NCBI RefSeq assembly: GCF_019059575.1
Contig: NW_024883405.1
Location: forward strand, 28,807-92,806
DNA from: Amphibalanus amphitrite
Lineage: Eukaryota > Arthropoda > Thecostraca > Balanomorpha > Balanidae
DNA length: 64,000 nt
Direction: 5' to 3'
Shown: positions 1 to 11,840 of the stretch, in pieces
Numbering within the stretch: the stretch's first letter is position 1
Layout of the letters: each line of letters starts with the position of its first letter
Notes under the pieces: generated by a model
What the model saw: the letters and a program-made list of their open reading frames with translations, nothing else
What the model was told of the DNA's origin: nothing
Database searches by the model: none
Translations under genes and position numbers: made by a program

Positions 1-184
1 TATGGCAACTAGGTATTTGCTGACATGTCGGTAACTGAACGGGGGAACTAATGGGCGATGCAAAAAATAGTGACAATGTCACAATTTAGCATAATGAGAT
101 GTCTACCAAAGCACTGTGGAACTCGATTCACCCAACCAGCCGTTCTGGCACCATTCTCTCACACATCTAACACCCACTGCTCAC

Positions 185-1513
185 CAGTTTGCGGAAGTAC
201 TGCTCCTCGTGGGCGAACTCCATTTTGCCGAAGGAGCCGCCGGCCTCGCGGATCGAGCCGCCGCCGCCGCCGCCCTTACCGGCGCCGGAGCCGGGCTCTC
301 CGCTGGACATCATCCTCGCCTGCCTGAGGACGCAAACAGGGGAGGATTAGCGGCCTATACGGTATCCTGCTTGGATGGTAAGACGGGGGCCTGTCACCTA
401 TATTATGAACTCGAATTGCCATAGGCTGCAGCTTAAAGTTGACATTATGATGTTGCATAGCATTCAGCAAGCACTTGTGGATAAATTCCAAGTTGATTGT
501 GAAACAATAAATGAAAAACAATGAAATGACATTAATAGTGTATGAGCAAGGTTAAAAACTTTTTGCCTGGGTACCACTCAGCTGACCTGATAAAGCAGGG
601 CCAATAAATGTTTGCAAATCATACCCTGAACCTGCATCAATTAAATAGGTGATCAATGAAGAACACCCACTAATAGACACTTTCACCTTCCTAAACCTTC
701 AAATTGTGTCATATTCATCTACGAGACAACTGACCCATCTACCAAGTCAGACACTGGTGGATCCAGACAGGCTGTCTTTGATGCTGGGGGGGGGGGGGGG
801 GCATGGTCATCTACCAAGTCTTCAAATTCCAAAAATTCATTGGATTTTGATTCCTTACACACTACTGTGCAGTTTAAAATGCTCTTCTTCTCATTAAAAA
901 TGTAATTTTTGTCATATTCTCAGAAAAACTCAAGATTTATATCTAGGGTACTGTGGGGGTACCATGGGAGAGGGTAAAATGCCCCCTGGATCAGCCAATG
1001 AAATTACACAGTACAGCAAATAGGTAGGCCAAGGCGGCGGAACGGGGAGGGCACAGTGCCCCCTTTGGTTTTGGCATTTTAACATTGGCCCTATGGACAT
1101 TGCATGGAAAGAATGGGACCAAAAGTCGGCAGTGCTGCCGCTACTGGTACAGCACATGAACACTGGCTCAAAATAGCAAAAACATTTAGCAAAATTGCCA
1201 AATATTTAGATTTATATATTAAAAAACTGTAGCTTAAAAATTAACTATGGCTCCTAAAAAGCGGCACAAATCAAAATGCAAATGTCAAATCACTCTTGAA
1301 AATCAACTTATTCATTACAGTTAAATCTGATGTACCAACCCCCTCCCAAAAAAAAACAATCTGCCACATACATAACTTTAATGGTTTAACCAAACTACCC
1401 GGTTCAGGTTGTCCAGCTCTGCATGTTCAACAATTCCTTGTAAAATTAGACTAGTACCTGAACATGGGGATGCTTGCACGTAGACCAGACGAGGCGCGAG
1501 GCAAAAACGCCAT
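185..1513 (-). CDS. ATP5IF1: Mitochondrial F1-ATPase inhibitor IF1, 5' part (exons 1 and 2)
   Basis: IF1 binds the mitochondrial F1 ATPase and blocks ATP hydrolysis when the membrane potential collapses. Exon 1 (1513 down to 1458) starts ATG and gives [18 protein letters not shown], a basic, acid-free leader typical of mitochondrial import, and ends AG|GTACTA. Exon 2 (323 down to 185) follows a CAG acceptor and restores the split Arg codon. It encodes [12 protein letters not shown], then [18 protein letters not shown], the family hallmark, then EEQYFRKL, and ends CTG|GTGAGC. The two exons give 65 codons with compatible phases. The remaining C-terminal coiled-coil half, rich in His, Lys and Glu in known IF1, must lie left of position 1. 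The 1.1-kb intron contains a G run at 786-800. Seen: motif, splice borders and phase. Known: family role. Inferred: expression. Confidence 0.88.
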
Positions 1514-4500
1514 TTTGGAAACACTTTTATATAATAAACTACCTAAAATAAGCCTATGGCCCAACAAATATCACACAACAAAAAGCGGACTGGGAGCACC
1601 CGGCAATGCGATTATAGAAGGCCTCGACGGCCTCGAGTTTGTTCTTATCTTTGCAGCGCCTCTACCGGTGAAAATAACTTAGCTTAGATATGCCTCTAAA
1701 TCTCTCCTTAGAATAAAAGTATTTTGTTTCAGAGCATTTTTTGTACCCATTTTATTTTAAAATAATAAAATAAAAAGGTATTTTGAGATGACACATTCGA
1801 TCATTATTTCTATAAAGACGCATTACCCTCTTATACCGCTAGGGGCAGGAAAATTACCAAACAAAACACTGGAAAGCTAGCTCTAGCTTGTATTGAGACA
1901 CTAATGACGCATGAGACGCTTATGTGCTCGAAACTTCCCGAAAAACTCAGCAGATGTCCTTGCAGTCGCAATAAACCAATTCCTGCAGTGGCGCCATCTG
2001 GATCAGAAGGAGCACCCGTCGCCCGATTTCGTGGCGGCGTGGACCGACGTCAGGTAACCCGTGAGAGTGAGTTTGAGAAGCTCATAGTAGAATGGGGTGG
2101 GACTAAATGCTTACTTCGAAATCTAAGCTACGTTGCGGCATTGGCGGTTATGTGCGGCGTATATGCCGCATGATTAGTAAGCGGCGACCACTAAATTAAA
2201 GGGACCCTCCCACCTTCAAAAAAGTTAATAAATTGGTATGAAAGTGATGTCGCTCGGTTCAGAAAGAGCAAAAACGAATATTTACCAAATTTCACCGAAA
2301 AATATTCACCGGTTTTCAAGATATTAGACTTTTACTTTTGTTTACTTTTTGGGGATCTCCGCTGTTTCTAGCGACTTTATTTTAGAAGTGCGGCGTTTGC
2401 GGCAGATGTTGCGCGCAAACAGCATACAGGGTATATTGAATTAGGGGGTAGGACCAAGTTTAGTAGGCATGATATCAGCAATTATTTTGTTTTATATGGC
2501 GGTTTTCATTATCACAATATTATTTTTGATATCATGAAGTTTGTATATCTCGGTTTTACGAAAAATAGTAGGGCAACAAAGATAAATTTCGCGAAAAATT
2601 AATTTTAGTTGGAAACATCCATTCTGGTATGCAAAATTCAGTATGAAGCCCAGTATGGTGGCATATTTACGTCTGGACAACGAGTTGCGTTGGAGAGGCC
2701 GGAAATAGTGGCGATTTCAGGACCGCAAGAATGGACCGTCATTGGAATGATTCTTTTTTAAACCGTGCACTGTTTTCGGCCGGAATTTAATAGTTACTAC
2801 AAAATATTTTGTAATTACGTTTCCACCAAGAATGAATGCCATCAGGGCTAAATTTTTAATACTATTGCATTTTGTCAAGAAGCATATAGTGCTGTTATAT
2901 TGCAGTTTTAGCGCGTTTGTTACAAAATATGAAGCGAATAAGCGTCAGTGTAATTCATCAACGGTGCCAGAAGTTAACTTGAGGGAAAGCTATGCTAATT
3001 GCTCTTGTCCATCCACTAAAATTTATTAAATATTTTGCTTTGTGTATTCCAAAAGGAGAGGGAACTATTTCATTTGCGCCTTCACGTCAGAATTGAAGGT
3101 GGATCATTAAATTTTCAACGCAGTTTACAAACAAGCATTTGGTCTCTCTCGTTTATAAGCAGTGGCTAAGAAAAGGTTGATCAATCCTGAAGTTCAGTCA
3201 TCGTACCTCAACTTGGCAGCAAGATCCCCCAAGGACAGAGGATATATTGTATACATGTCCTGTAAATCAAAACAAACAAGCATGTGGTCTTTCTCGTATA
3301 TAAGCAGTGGCTAAGAAAAGGTTGATCAATCCTGAAATTCAGTCATCATACCTCAACTTGGCAGCAAGATCCCCCAAGGACAGAGGATATATTGTAAACC
3401 TGTCCTGTTAATCAAAACATTTTTGTGCCTTCAAACTAGCCTTAAGTAATCTGTGGTGTGTTCGGAGTTAGGCTATATGGCCGTTTTTGTTGTATGTTTA
3501 TGTGGAGATTGAATATAACTGTGACCCTGTGCTTGTTTGTATACTTACGGTCAAACAGGGAACAGCACATTCACATACCATACTCTACTCACCTAGCACC
3601 TAACTCATAGCTGTACCCTGCAGGATCTGTACTTGTCCATGTCTCGAGCATTAACAAAGCACTAAAGTAGCTTAGTAATCATTTCCCACATTTTCTGAGC
3701 ATCTAACATGACATACAGCAGTGCAGAGCAGCTTCAGAGAAGAAACACTTTAAATGCACAGACTCACACCAGCCACCCAATGAGCCAGTTCCTCAGTTGA
3801 CTGTTTCCCTGGACACAGCTTGGCAATGTGAGCTAACTTTTGGCAAGTTGAAGGTTAGCAGGTAAGATTGAGTTAGGGTGAGTACCTACCTATAACTGGG
3901 TGCTACTGCCATGCAGGTCTTGGGTAGGCTGCAAATATGTGTGATGATTGAGGTTAGGTCAGCTGTCAGGTTAGTCAGGTTCAGGTATCAGGTCACATTT
4001 TTATGGACATTTGGCAAATTCAAAAACTAACAATCTGATCTAAGCTAACCCGACTAAACATACACAACTACTGACTATAGGAACTGAGCACCTACCTATT
4101 TGTGCCTACATCTCATACCATGTCAAAGTAGAGTTCCTTGGTGGAAGATTACCCTCAGTACTTTTTATCCCAGCCCTGTGAAGAAAACTAATAACTTCTA
4201 ATACTATAATAATATACTTCTAAGCTCTGAGTCACTGCTGGCCATCCACAGGAAGAAATGCTGAGACTGAGAGCTTTGCCATTGTATATTGGACCATTAA
4301 TGACTATCAAGAATGACTATGAACACATAATATGATCACATCGTTGCATGGATTGTCACATTGACAATTTTACTACAATCCTTTTTTAAAGAAATACAGT
4401 GATGATGATTAACATCAAAATCAACATAAAGTGGATTTAGTGATCCAAGCTTTCTCCTGGCCAGTAGCAATGGAATGATCGCATGTTTCATTTGCCAGAC

Positions 4501-4679
4501 ACTGAGTACCTGATGCACATTACAATCTGCATAGCATCTAAGCATAGTAAAACTGCCCAAGTCCATTCATTCTAGATTTTAACTTGATAGTTAGCACTAA
4601 TTTATCTTGCTGTTGTAAGTTATCGTTCAATATTCATACCAATACATCAACATTTTCTGGCATGATCCTGCTCAGCGTG
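1514..4679. other. Non-coding spacer upstream of IF1
   Basis: No convincing coding region. The part next to 1513 should hold the IF1 promoter on the minus strand, but I see no clear TATA box. It contains the tandem duplication at 3129-3418 and one arm of a 29-bp inverted pair (2661-2689) that matches 6519-6547. Confidence 0.5.
3129..3418. repeat. Tandem duplication, two copies of a 145-bp unit
   Basis: Units start at 3129 and 3274, both opening AAACAAGCAT and both containing GCAGTGGCTAAGAAAAGG, then GGCAGCAAGATCCCCCAAGG. They differ at only a few bases. No ORF or known RNA gene matches. I compared mentally with U1, U2, U4, U5, U6 and 7SK signatures and saw no fit. Confidence 0.85.
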
Positions 4680-5957
4680 CTCTTCAGCAGAGCTGGGCAA
4701 GTGCGTTCCTTTATTGCGTTCCTGCGTTCTTCCGTACGTACGCACCGCCCTTTTTAGGAACGCAAGAACGCAGGAACGCAAAGTTTTTCAAAGGAACGCA
4801 AGTAAGAGGAACGCACCACCCGAAATTTTGAAGCGTTCCTGCGTTCTTGCGGAACCACCCGAAAAATCATATTGCTGCCAATGACCTCTGTGTCAAATGT
4901 TTGAATCTCGAGTACGTGTGTTTGCCGGTAGAGGCGCCACTTGTCGGTCGAATCGAGGAAGGCTTGTTTAGATTTAGTGGTGATGTTCACTATTCGATTC
5001 GGTTTCAGGCATTAAATGCGTAAAGTAAATATGATAACTTTTACTTAGATACATCTTTCAACTTAACTATTGTTTTTAAGCAGGTCGTATTTTTGTTGAA
5101 AACCCTACGGATGATATTGGTAAAACGTATTTCAGATATTCGATTCGGAAAAGAGATGTCGAGTTGCTTTTCGGCCCCGCGTCGCCATTCTGGGTATTCT
5201 GTGATCGATTCGCCCCGGGCCCTGTTTCACCGGTGATAGCAGCAAGCTACTATCAAATTGCGCGAGCTGACGTAATGTGATGACGTCATACTGCTGACGT
5301 AAGGGGCAATTCTGGCGCACGATTGCCGCAATATTGTTTTACGTCATCAGCTAAATGTTCGAAGTTAATGTCAAAATTTTTCCTAAACCCAACTTCTTTT
5401 AAATACATCATATTGAAAAAAATATATATCAAAAATATATATACTATCATGACTGCGTAAACTCTTACTTTTAGGCTCATACGTCACTTAATGCCGCCGC
5501 CAAGGTCGCGGCAATCGTGCGCCGGAACTACCCATTACGACAACAGTATGGCGTCACGACATGACGTCAGCTCGCGAAACGTGATAGCAGCTTGCTGCTA
5601 TCACCGGTGAAACAGGGCTCCGTGTTTGGTTGGGCCCGCGCCGCGTGGTTCGGCGGTATTTCTTTGTCCACGACTTCGGTTGTGAAGAACACGCCTGTGG
5701 TGTTGGACTGGCGCGATTTGCCTACTTTGTCCGCTACAGTGTTGCGTTGCACTGATTTTGGTATGATTTGCTGCTTGGTAGAGCCAGAATACAATACGGG
5801 TTAATAGTTTGGGACGCAGGAACGCAGGAACGCTAACGCACCGAGCGAAAAAAATTGAGGAACGCTATTCCAGGAACGCACTAACCGCGGCCGGAGGAAC
5901 GCAGGAACGCTAACGCACTACCGAAAATCGAGGAACGCGCCCAGCTCTGCTCTTCAG
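4680..5957. mobile_element. hAT-type non-autonomous transposon, 1,262 bp
   Basis: The element at 4688-5949 begins CAGAGCTGGGCAAGTG and ends with the inverse of CAGAGCTGGGCGCG. It is flanked by 8-bp direct repeats CTCTTCAG (4680-4687 and 5950-5957). A TIR starting CAG and an 8-bp TSD are diagnostic of hAT elements. Subterminal regions are packed with GGAACGC repeats in both orientations, likely transposase binding sites. There is no transposase ORF. A second inverted-repeat unit (5219-5618) sits inside. Confidence 0.88.
5219..5618. mobile_element. Nested inverted-repeat MITE
   Basis: The ends are inverted copies of GCCCTGTTTCACCGGTGATA followed by GCAGCAAGCT, about 30 bp. The interior has further inverted pieces (GGCAATTCTGGCGCACGATT against its inverse around 5500-5530). 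I found no clear target duplication. The GGTGAAACAGGGC motif recurs near 22640, 35230, 37680 and 40630. Confidence 0.65.
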
Positions 5958-6687
5958 TATTGCTCCAAGGTCTGCAATATTATAGCTTGTTTTTGGACAA
6001 TAAGCTCTTTTAATTTTACTTTTCCTTGCTGATATATGAGCCCGATCAACTTGCGTTTATCAATCAAAATTTCATAACTTGTTCAACTTGATATTGATAT
6101 TGCTCAGTAGTCAGGACCTCTGTCAGCCTCCTGGATACTTCAGATTGTTTTCAGTCAACATGCTTCTTAAATATGATATAAGTCAATCTTAAGGGATTCA
6201 AAACAATCCAACAAAACGACGTACAAGAAAACCACCAGATAAACTAAAAAATGGCCTTGGAACAGAGCCAAGTTGTGTGCTCCATTTGTTTGTTTACAAT
6301 GATTGTAGTGCTGATGTATTTTTAGGAATCTGAACGTCGGCTTACAAAAAAAATAAAACGTTTTTACAAAAGTTGTAAGGCAAGTAATATTTATCTGAAA
6401 GAACTAAAATATTCAAAAACCAAACACTATGAAATACATGAATCGGAACGAAAAAGTAACCAAAAAATCCAGCCTAATCACCGGCTCCTAAAACTGCAAC
6501 ACAATCAGCACTTTTCCCCGCAACTCGTTGTCCAGACGTAAATATGCAGTATGGTGACCGTCTAGTGTGCTTCCAAGGCTGAGTACCTGATATCAACAGG
6601 AGTTGTTTACTATTTTGCCTTACGTTGCTAGGTGGTTGCTAGGGGGCTAAGGATACTCTCTTGCGCGATCATTTGCACTTATTTTTC
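5958..6687. other. Spacer without recognisable gene
   Basis: AT-rich sequence. The only feature noted is the right arm of the 29-bp inverted pair (6519-6547). Confidence 0.5.
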
Positions 6688-6999
6688 CTCATTACAGGGC
6701 CTCCTCTAAGGATTTTTCACTGGGTGGGCAGAATTTTCGCTACTCCCCTGCCCAAGGGCGAATCCAGCCACTGTTTTGGGGTTCAACCAATTTCAAAACC
6801 TGTTACGGGGGGGGGGGGTGTTTTTTTTTTGTTTTGGGGGGGTGGTGAGGCGAAATAAGCAGTGCCGTTATTGGAAATAAGATGATAGTTTGCAAAGTTA
6901 ACGTTTGTCGTATGTTTTATGGTTAGCGATGCTCGAGCGATTCGTTCCCGAGTTACATGTACAGCCCTCCGCAAACTGCGTGGTAGGTATTCTTATTCG

Positions 7000-7393
7000 G
7001 TATTCTTGCTATTTTGACAATGTACCAGTTTTTGTGACCTTGTGACCTGGCCTCGGATCACTGGAACCTAAAACTCCAAGGCCAAGTGACAAACAGATGC
7101 TCCGAGTTGTGTCTTAAATTTGGTAGCGCTACGTGCTATAGAACTCACGCTATCAACGAAAAACTCTGGCATTCGGTTGCCGCTAAACTAGTCCAATTTT
7201 TCCCTGACCTTGTACGGGGTTTGTGACCTGGTGACCTGACCTGAAAAGACTAGAGATCTGAAATTTTCAGGACAAGTGCCAAAAGGTTGCCCCAGAGGGT
7301 ATGCCAAATTTGGGCGCCGCCGTTTTTACGTTATTTGTGAAAACCTTAGGGGGGTGCATCAACCCCCCTCACCGGGCGAGGGCTAACTAACAT
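7000..7393. mobile_element. Right half of a TTAA-family element (T6)
   Basis: It has the same layout as the other family members: repeated GACCTGGTGACCTGACC blocks, an AAATTTGGGCGCCGCCG block, then a G-tract/C-tract hairpin (GGGGGGTGCATCAACCCCCC) and the terminus CGGGCGAGGGCTAA. The expected TTAA is mutated to CTAA. No left end was found, so this copy is truncated. Confidence 0.6.
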
Positions 7394-7493
7394 AATACAT
7401 TGTAGTAAAGGCTACCCGAACCGGTAATGATTCTTGCTTATTTGTTGAGCTCAGCCGTATTTAGAGATTTAGCTGGCTTTGTCCATGAATAAC

Positions 7494-8660
7494 AATATCG
7501 GCACGGGCGTAGCCAAGGGGGAGGGGCCACGGGGGCAATGGCCTCCTCCCTTGAGCGCAAAACGCGCCATGGGGGAGCCCCTCAGGCCCCGGGATATTTA
7601 TTTTTTCGAACACTGGATAAAACGTCTTTTACTCGGAAGAAAATTGACATCGAAGTTTCATTTCTGTGGCGCTCTGATGACCCAATGGGCCCCTGCACTC
7701 ATCCGATGACCCCCGGTTTCCTGGGGCCCCTGGGCGCCTAGAGGGCCCCGGTCGCTTGGGGGCTAGTCGCCTGGGGGCCCCTGGTCGCCTGGGGGCCTGG
7801 TCGCCTGGCCCCTGCCCCCTGGTCGCCTGGAAGAACGCTTGTCACCTGCAGTGGCATAGCCAAGGAGGGGGCCAAAGGGACCATGCCCCCCCCCCCGGAA
7901 GCCAGGGGTCCTTATTCTATAGGGGCCCCTGGCTGACACAGTGGGCCCTTGGCGACGCAAAGGCCCCTGCGGCAGATCCTTTGACACAGCTGAGTAGTTA
8001 TACTTTGGCCAAGAGAGCCCCAATTTTAGAGCCTTTGGGCCCTATTGAAACCAGGGGGTCAGTTGGATGGGATGGGTCCAACTTGGGTCCAACGGTGTGT
8101 AAACAGAATCAATGCGTTCCGACTGTTGGTCTGACCCTATATCGGTTTGAGGGAGCTCGGATCGGATCCACTGTCGATCTGAGGGGCCCCTATCGGTTTG
8201 AGGAAGCCCTCAAATGCCCTGAACGGGTCTTTAGTTTGTCTGAGAGGGCCCTCCGTCGGCCTGACTGGGCCTCTGCAAGTGCAAGGAGGGCTTTTGTCGG
8301 TCTTAGTGGCCCTTAGGCGGCTTATATGACCCTCAGACGGCTTACGAGGCTCTCATGCACTGTAGGGGCCTGTGACAGTCTGAAGAACCCTCATCCGACC
8401 TGCGGGCTCTCAGACCGCCCTCAAAACCGGCTGGCGACTCTATGAAGCTATTCGTGGGCCTATCTAACAGGGCCCATGGACTGCTTACCCCCTCAGTTCT
8501 AATATTTTTTGTTAATAAATATTTTTCTATTTATTTGGGCCCCCTCCAAAAAATATTGGATCCAACCAGATGGCTTTTTGGATTTTGAGGGGGTTATTTT
8601 GGGTCCCTGTGCGTTTAGCCCGCTCCTTGAGGAAATTCTGACTACGCCCCTGAATATCGG
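7494..8660. mobile_element. hAT-type MITE nested in the outer hAT, 1,151 bp
   Basis: The element at 7502-8652 begins CACGGGCGTAGCCAAGG and ends with the inverse of CAGGGGCGTAGTCAGAAT. Perfect 8-bp TSDs AATATCGG lie at 7494-7501 and 8653-8660. The interior holds a GGTCGCCTGGGGGCC minisatellite (about 7745-7835). Open frames here come from GC-rich repeats and are not genes. Confidence 0.88.
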
Positions 8661-8865
8661 GCAACCAGAAAACTTTTTTTTTGACCTTCAAACAGCATCC
8701 AGTTTGTTTAAGACCAGAAAGGTAGTACCGGACGTCCGGCCGGACCAGAATTTTTGCATTTGCTTCTGGGTGGGCAAATCGACGCCACTGGGTGGGCAAT
8801 TGTGGCGACTGGGTGGGCATTTGCCCACCCAGTGGGTATGTTAGAGGAGGCCCTGCGGCTCATTA

Positions 8866-9438
8866 TATCGACATGTTGCTATTTCTGAGACCTAACTCAT
8901 GGTAAGAAAAAAAAAACAGTTTTCTTAAAATGTATATTTAAGTGCCGTAGTATTAACACAGCTCTGCAATTCTGCTTAAATATCTGCAAAATCCTGACTT
9001 CCCGGAAAATTGTTGGTGGTGATGGGGATCGAGCCCGTCGATGAAAAGTAAGTCAATATTCAAAGGCTTCAAAACGTTATTTCTTGTTGTTCTGTGGAAT
9101 AGCAATGCAAAGACCGATGATAGTGTCAGTGTTGAGCTTTCCAATGAAGCACTGCAATTAGTAGTAAGGTGATTATCATCTAAGATATCTTCCATCAAAT
9201 ATTAGAATTCTGCCATTGGCTTGCTGTAGAACAGGGTAACTTTCAGTCTCTTGGGAACACGATTTGCCGGTCTCAGGTCGAAAAACACTTCAAAAAGCGG
9301 TAATAGACAATGAAATTTCCCACCTGATAGCATCTCGGGTTTTTGTATATCCTGTCTAGAATTTTCATAAATCCGACGTAAAAATGGCTAATTTCGTCAG
9401 ATTCCGAATTTTTGCAATTGGGTCTAATGTAAAGCATG
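8866..9438. other. Spacer with a 27-bp direct repeat
   Basis: No gene recognised. A 27-bp sequence starting ACTTTCAGTCTCTTGGGAAC occurs at 9239-9265 and again at 9442-9468, where it lies at the broken end of the Jockey-like LINE. Confidence 0.6.
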
Positions 9439-10169
9439 GATACTTTCAGTCTCTTGGGAACACGATTTCCGTACCGTATTTGGTGTATGTCAGAGTCCAC
9501 GGACCATTCGAATAGGGTGGCTATTTGTGGAGAGCAAATTGACAAATCAATTGCTGTTTCGCTGTTATGTGAAAGTGAAAAATGCGTATTATCTCCTTTA
9601 TTAAGCAGAACAAGATAATGGTGATCCAAAACCCGTTCAATGATATCGCCTCGCTGGTCTGCGGCAGCAATACCAAGTCCCCACAGAGGGCTGTGGGCGT
9701 TGAAATCGCCGACTAAGAGAAAAGGATGAGTAAACTGTGCTATGAGATTGTTGAGATTTCTTTCGAGTGTGCTATTGTCTGTGTTTGGCGGTAAATAGAT
9801 AGAGCAAATATCTATTTCTCGACCATTCAAGCGGATAGTACAAGCTACGGCTTGTAGTGGTGTATGGAGTATAATTTGTTGGTGAACAAAATCATTACTA
9901 ATATATAGAGCTGTGCCGCCGTGACGGCGCTCACCGTCAGTCTCGTCATGGCGGTATAGCGAATAATTGAACAGTGAAAAGTTGTAAGGGTCTGTTGGAA
10001 GAAGCCAGGTTTCTTGCAAAGCAATGACGATTGGAGCTAAGAGTAAGAAAAGCATCTTGCTTTCGGCCCAGTTAGAAACTAGGCCTCGGCAGTTCCACTG
10101 GAGTATGGTACTTATTGTTTGTTGGAAAAGGAGTTTTTGTTTGTCGTACCACGACGGGGCGAAGCCCAA
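9273..10169 (-). pseudogene. LINE ORF2 fragment, APE-type endonuclease
   Basis: This is a 298-aa open frame. Residues 24-29 read QWNCRG, 52-55 QETW and 154-159 GDFNAH, the standard order of the exonuclease-endonuclease-phosphatase fold that nicks target DNA for reverse transcription. Around residues 225-235 the usual SDH motif is disrupted and the last 70 or so residues do not look like endonuclease, so the frame runs into flanking sequence. The start overlaps the end of ORF1 by about 58 bases, as in Jockey-type elements. Not functional without a reverse transcriptase. Confidence 0.8.
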
Positions 10170-11840
10170 CTAGCCGAGCGGTTGTGGCCCATAGACACTC
10201 GAACCGTTGGTCGTGACACTCGAGGGGTTGGTGTTTGTCCGTCCTCTGCTGGAGGCTGGGGGCGGGGTCCTTTTGACCGCTGGACTCTCATCCAGCCTGC
10301 GGTGGAGCGACCAGCTCCGACAGAGGGTTTTGGCTGCTGAGCGATCTCCTGGGAGACCTCGGGCTGCGAGTTTGGAGGGGAGGAGGGCATCGGATCACCA
10401 AATATGGTCTCGGTCGCGTTACTGGTGTTCGTGGACGCAGACGTGGACATGGTCAGAGGCTTCAGACACTGGAGAGGGGGTAGTGCTGCAATGGGGTCCG
10501 TCTGGGTACTGCACGAAGAAGTCTGGGTGGTGGCGGCTTTTGCATACGACCGACCGGGAGCTGGAGTGGCTGTCTCTGCTTCTACGCGTCGGCGGGCATC
10601 TGGATAGGAACAGCCGGTTTTTGCTTTTACCTCACAGATCCGTTTTTCTTTTTGCCACATGGGACACTGAGAGGAAGAGACTGAATGTTCCGAGCTACCA
10701 CAACTGAGACAAGTAACTGGTTTGGTGCAAGCGGAGTCCGCATGAGGGGCTTCACCACACTTCTGGCAGCGGGCAGCCTGACGGCAGGTGGCACTGCCGT
10801 GACCGAATCGTTGACATTTGAAACAGCGGAGCGGATTGGGAATGAAAACTCGGACGTCTTTCTTGAGCCAGCCGATGGCGATCTTCTCGGGCAGGGTGGT
10901 GGAATCGAAAGTCAGAACGAGCAAACTAGTGTCCCGTCGCTGACCATCGCGGAAGGTAGTCAGCCGTCTGACGTGTGTTACTCCCTCTCCTCTCAGGTCT
11001 GACTGGATCTCATCCTCGGTCATGTGGCGGATCTCGGGGGCGAAAATCGTGCCTTTGCAAGAGTTGCGACTCTGGTGGAGAGGAGACCGTCACCTGTTTG
11101 CCACAGAACATGGTTGTCTTCAGGAGTGCTTTGGTGTCCCTACGATTGTGAGTTTTGATGACGAGAGTGCCGTTAGCTGGAGCTTCGATGTCGGGGCCAT
11201 GCTGTCCATAGATAGCAGCGATCTGCTTCTGAGGCCAGAAAACGTTAATCTTCCGGAAAGAGAAGTCGCTATCGGTAGCCTTAACAACCAGAAAGGAGCC
11301 GTCGAGAGACAAGTACGGTTCGAGTGGAGAGCGATCAACCGAATCACAGGCAGGTGCGTTGGCCAAGTTCGTGCGTGGGTCAGAGCTCCGGGAGTGGTCG
11401 GTGGACGGGCGAGGGTCATGGCTCCGGGCGAGGTCGGTAGACGAGCGAGGGTCAGAGTGCCGGGCGGGGTCAGAGGTCAGGTCAGCGGTCAGGGCGTGGT
11501 CAGTGGACGAGCGAGGGTCGGTACCGGGTAGATCAGTCGAAGGGTGGGTAGAGGAGGGAGGGTTGACGGTCGGGCGGGAGTCGGTATCCATGGCAGAGGG
11601 AGGAGTCGGATTCAGAGGGGAATCAGAGTCGGAATCGGATAAGGAATCGGATAGCGGGCGCTGACGGCGCCGCTTCCCCATCGTGGGGCAACTGGATGCG
11701 GTTGTGGGCAGTGAAGGAGAGTGAGTGGAACAACTGGTAAAAGGTTGGATGTGAGGGGTGCGGACGCGCGTAGGAGAGCTCTCAAAACAAACCCGTGAAA
11801 TGCCAACTGCCGAAGCACGTTAACGATCACCTTAGCCTGT
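9440..11840 (-). mobile_element. Jockey-like non-LTR retrotransposon, 3' truncated
   Basis: The minus strand carries a gag-like ORF1 (11681 to 10112, frameshifted) followed by an overlapping ORF2 whose N-terminal endonuclease is present. The reverse transcriptase that should follow is missing, because the element breaks near 9440-9468. Loss of the 3' part is unusual, since LINE insertions normally lose the 5' end. It suggests a later deletion or rearrangement at the repeated 27-mer. Confidence 0.82.
10112..11681 (-). pseudogene. LINE ORF1 (gag-like, three zinc knuckles), frameshifted
   Basis: The N-terminal piece (11681-11010, 223 aa) is rich in Ser, Pro and Asp, then has an RRM-like segment. 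The second piece (start 11023, 303 aa) continues the domain and carries three CCHC-type knuckles at residues 67-80 (CFKCQRFGHGSATC), 86-99 and 105-120. The reading frame shifts by one base around 11050-11090: the sequence upstream of the second ATG is open in the second frame and matches the family, so the intact gene was one ORF. ORF1 proteins bind the element RNA. C-terminal residues overlap the ORF2 start. Confidence 0.8.

Larger units (their letters stand above)
6688..8865. mobile_element. hAT-type element (outer of a nest)
   Basis: It starts at 6695 with CAGGGCCTCCTCTAA and ends at about 8855 with the inverse. CTCATTA is repeated at 6688-6694 and 8859-8865 (7 of 8 bp of a TSD, offset by 3 bases). 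Both subterminal regions contain ACTGGGTGGGCA repeats. It carries a G/T homopolymer tract (6807-6842), the right half of a TTAA-type element (to about 7393) and a second complete hAT-type MITE (7502-8652). No transposase ORF remains. Confidence 0.72.

Noticed and set aside
116..424. Plus-strand Ala-rich frame at the left end
   Set aside because: Antisense shadow of IF1 exon 2, whose Gly codons read as Ala on the other strand.
10119..11664. Plus-strand frames opposite the LINE ORF1
   Set aside because: Antisense shadows; the minus strand carries the zinc-knuckle protein.
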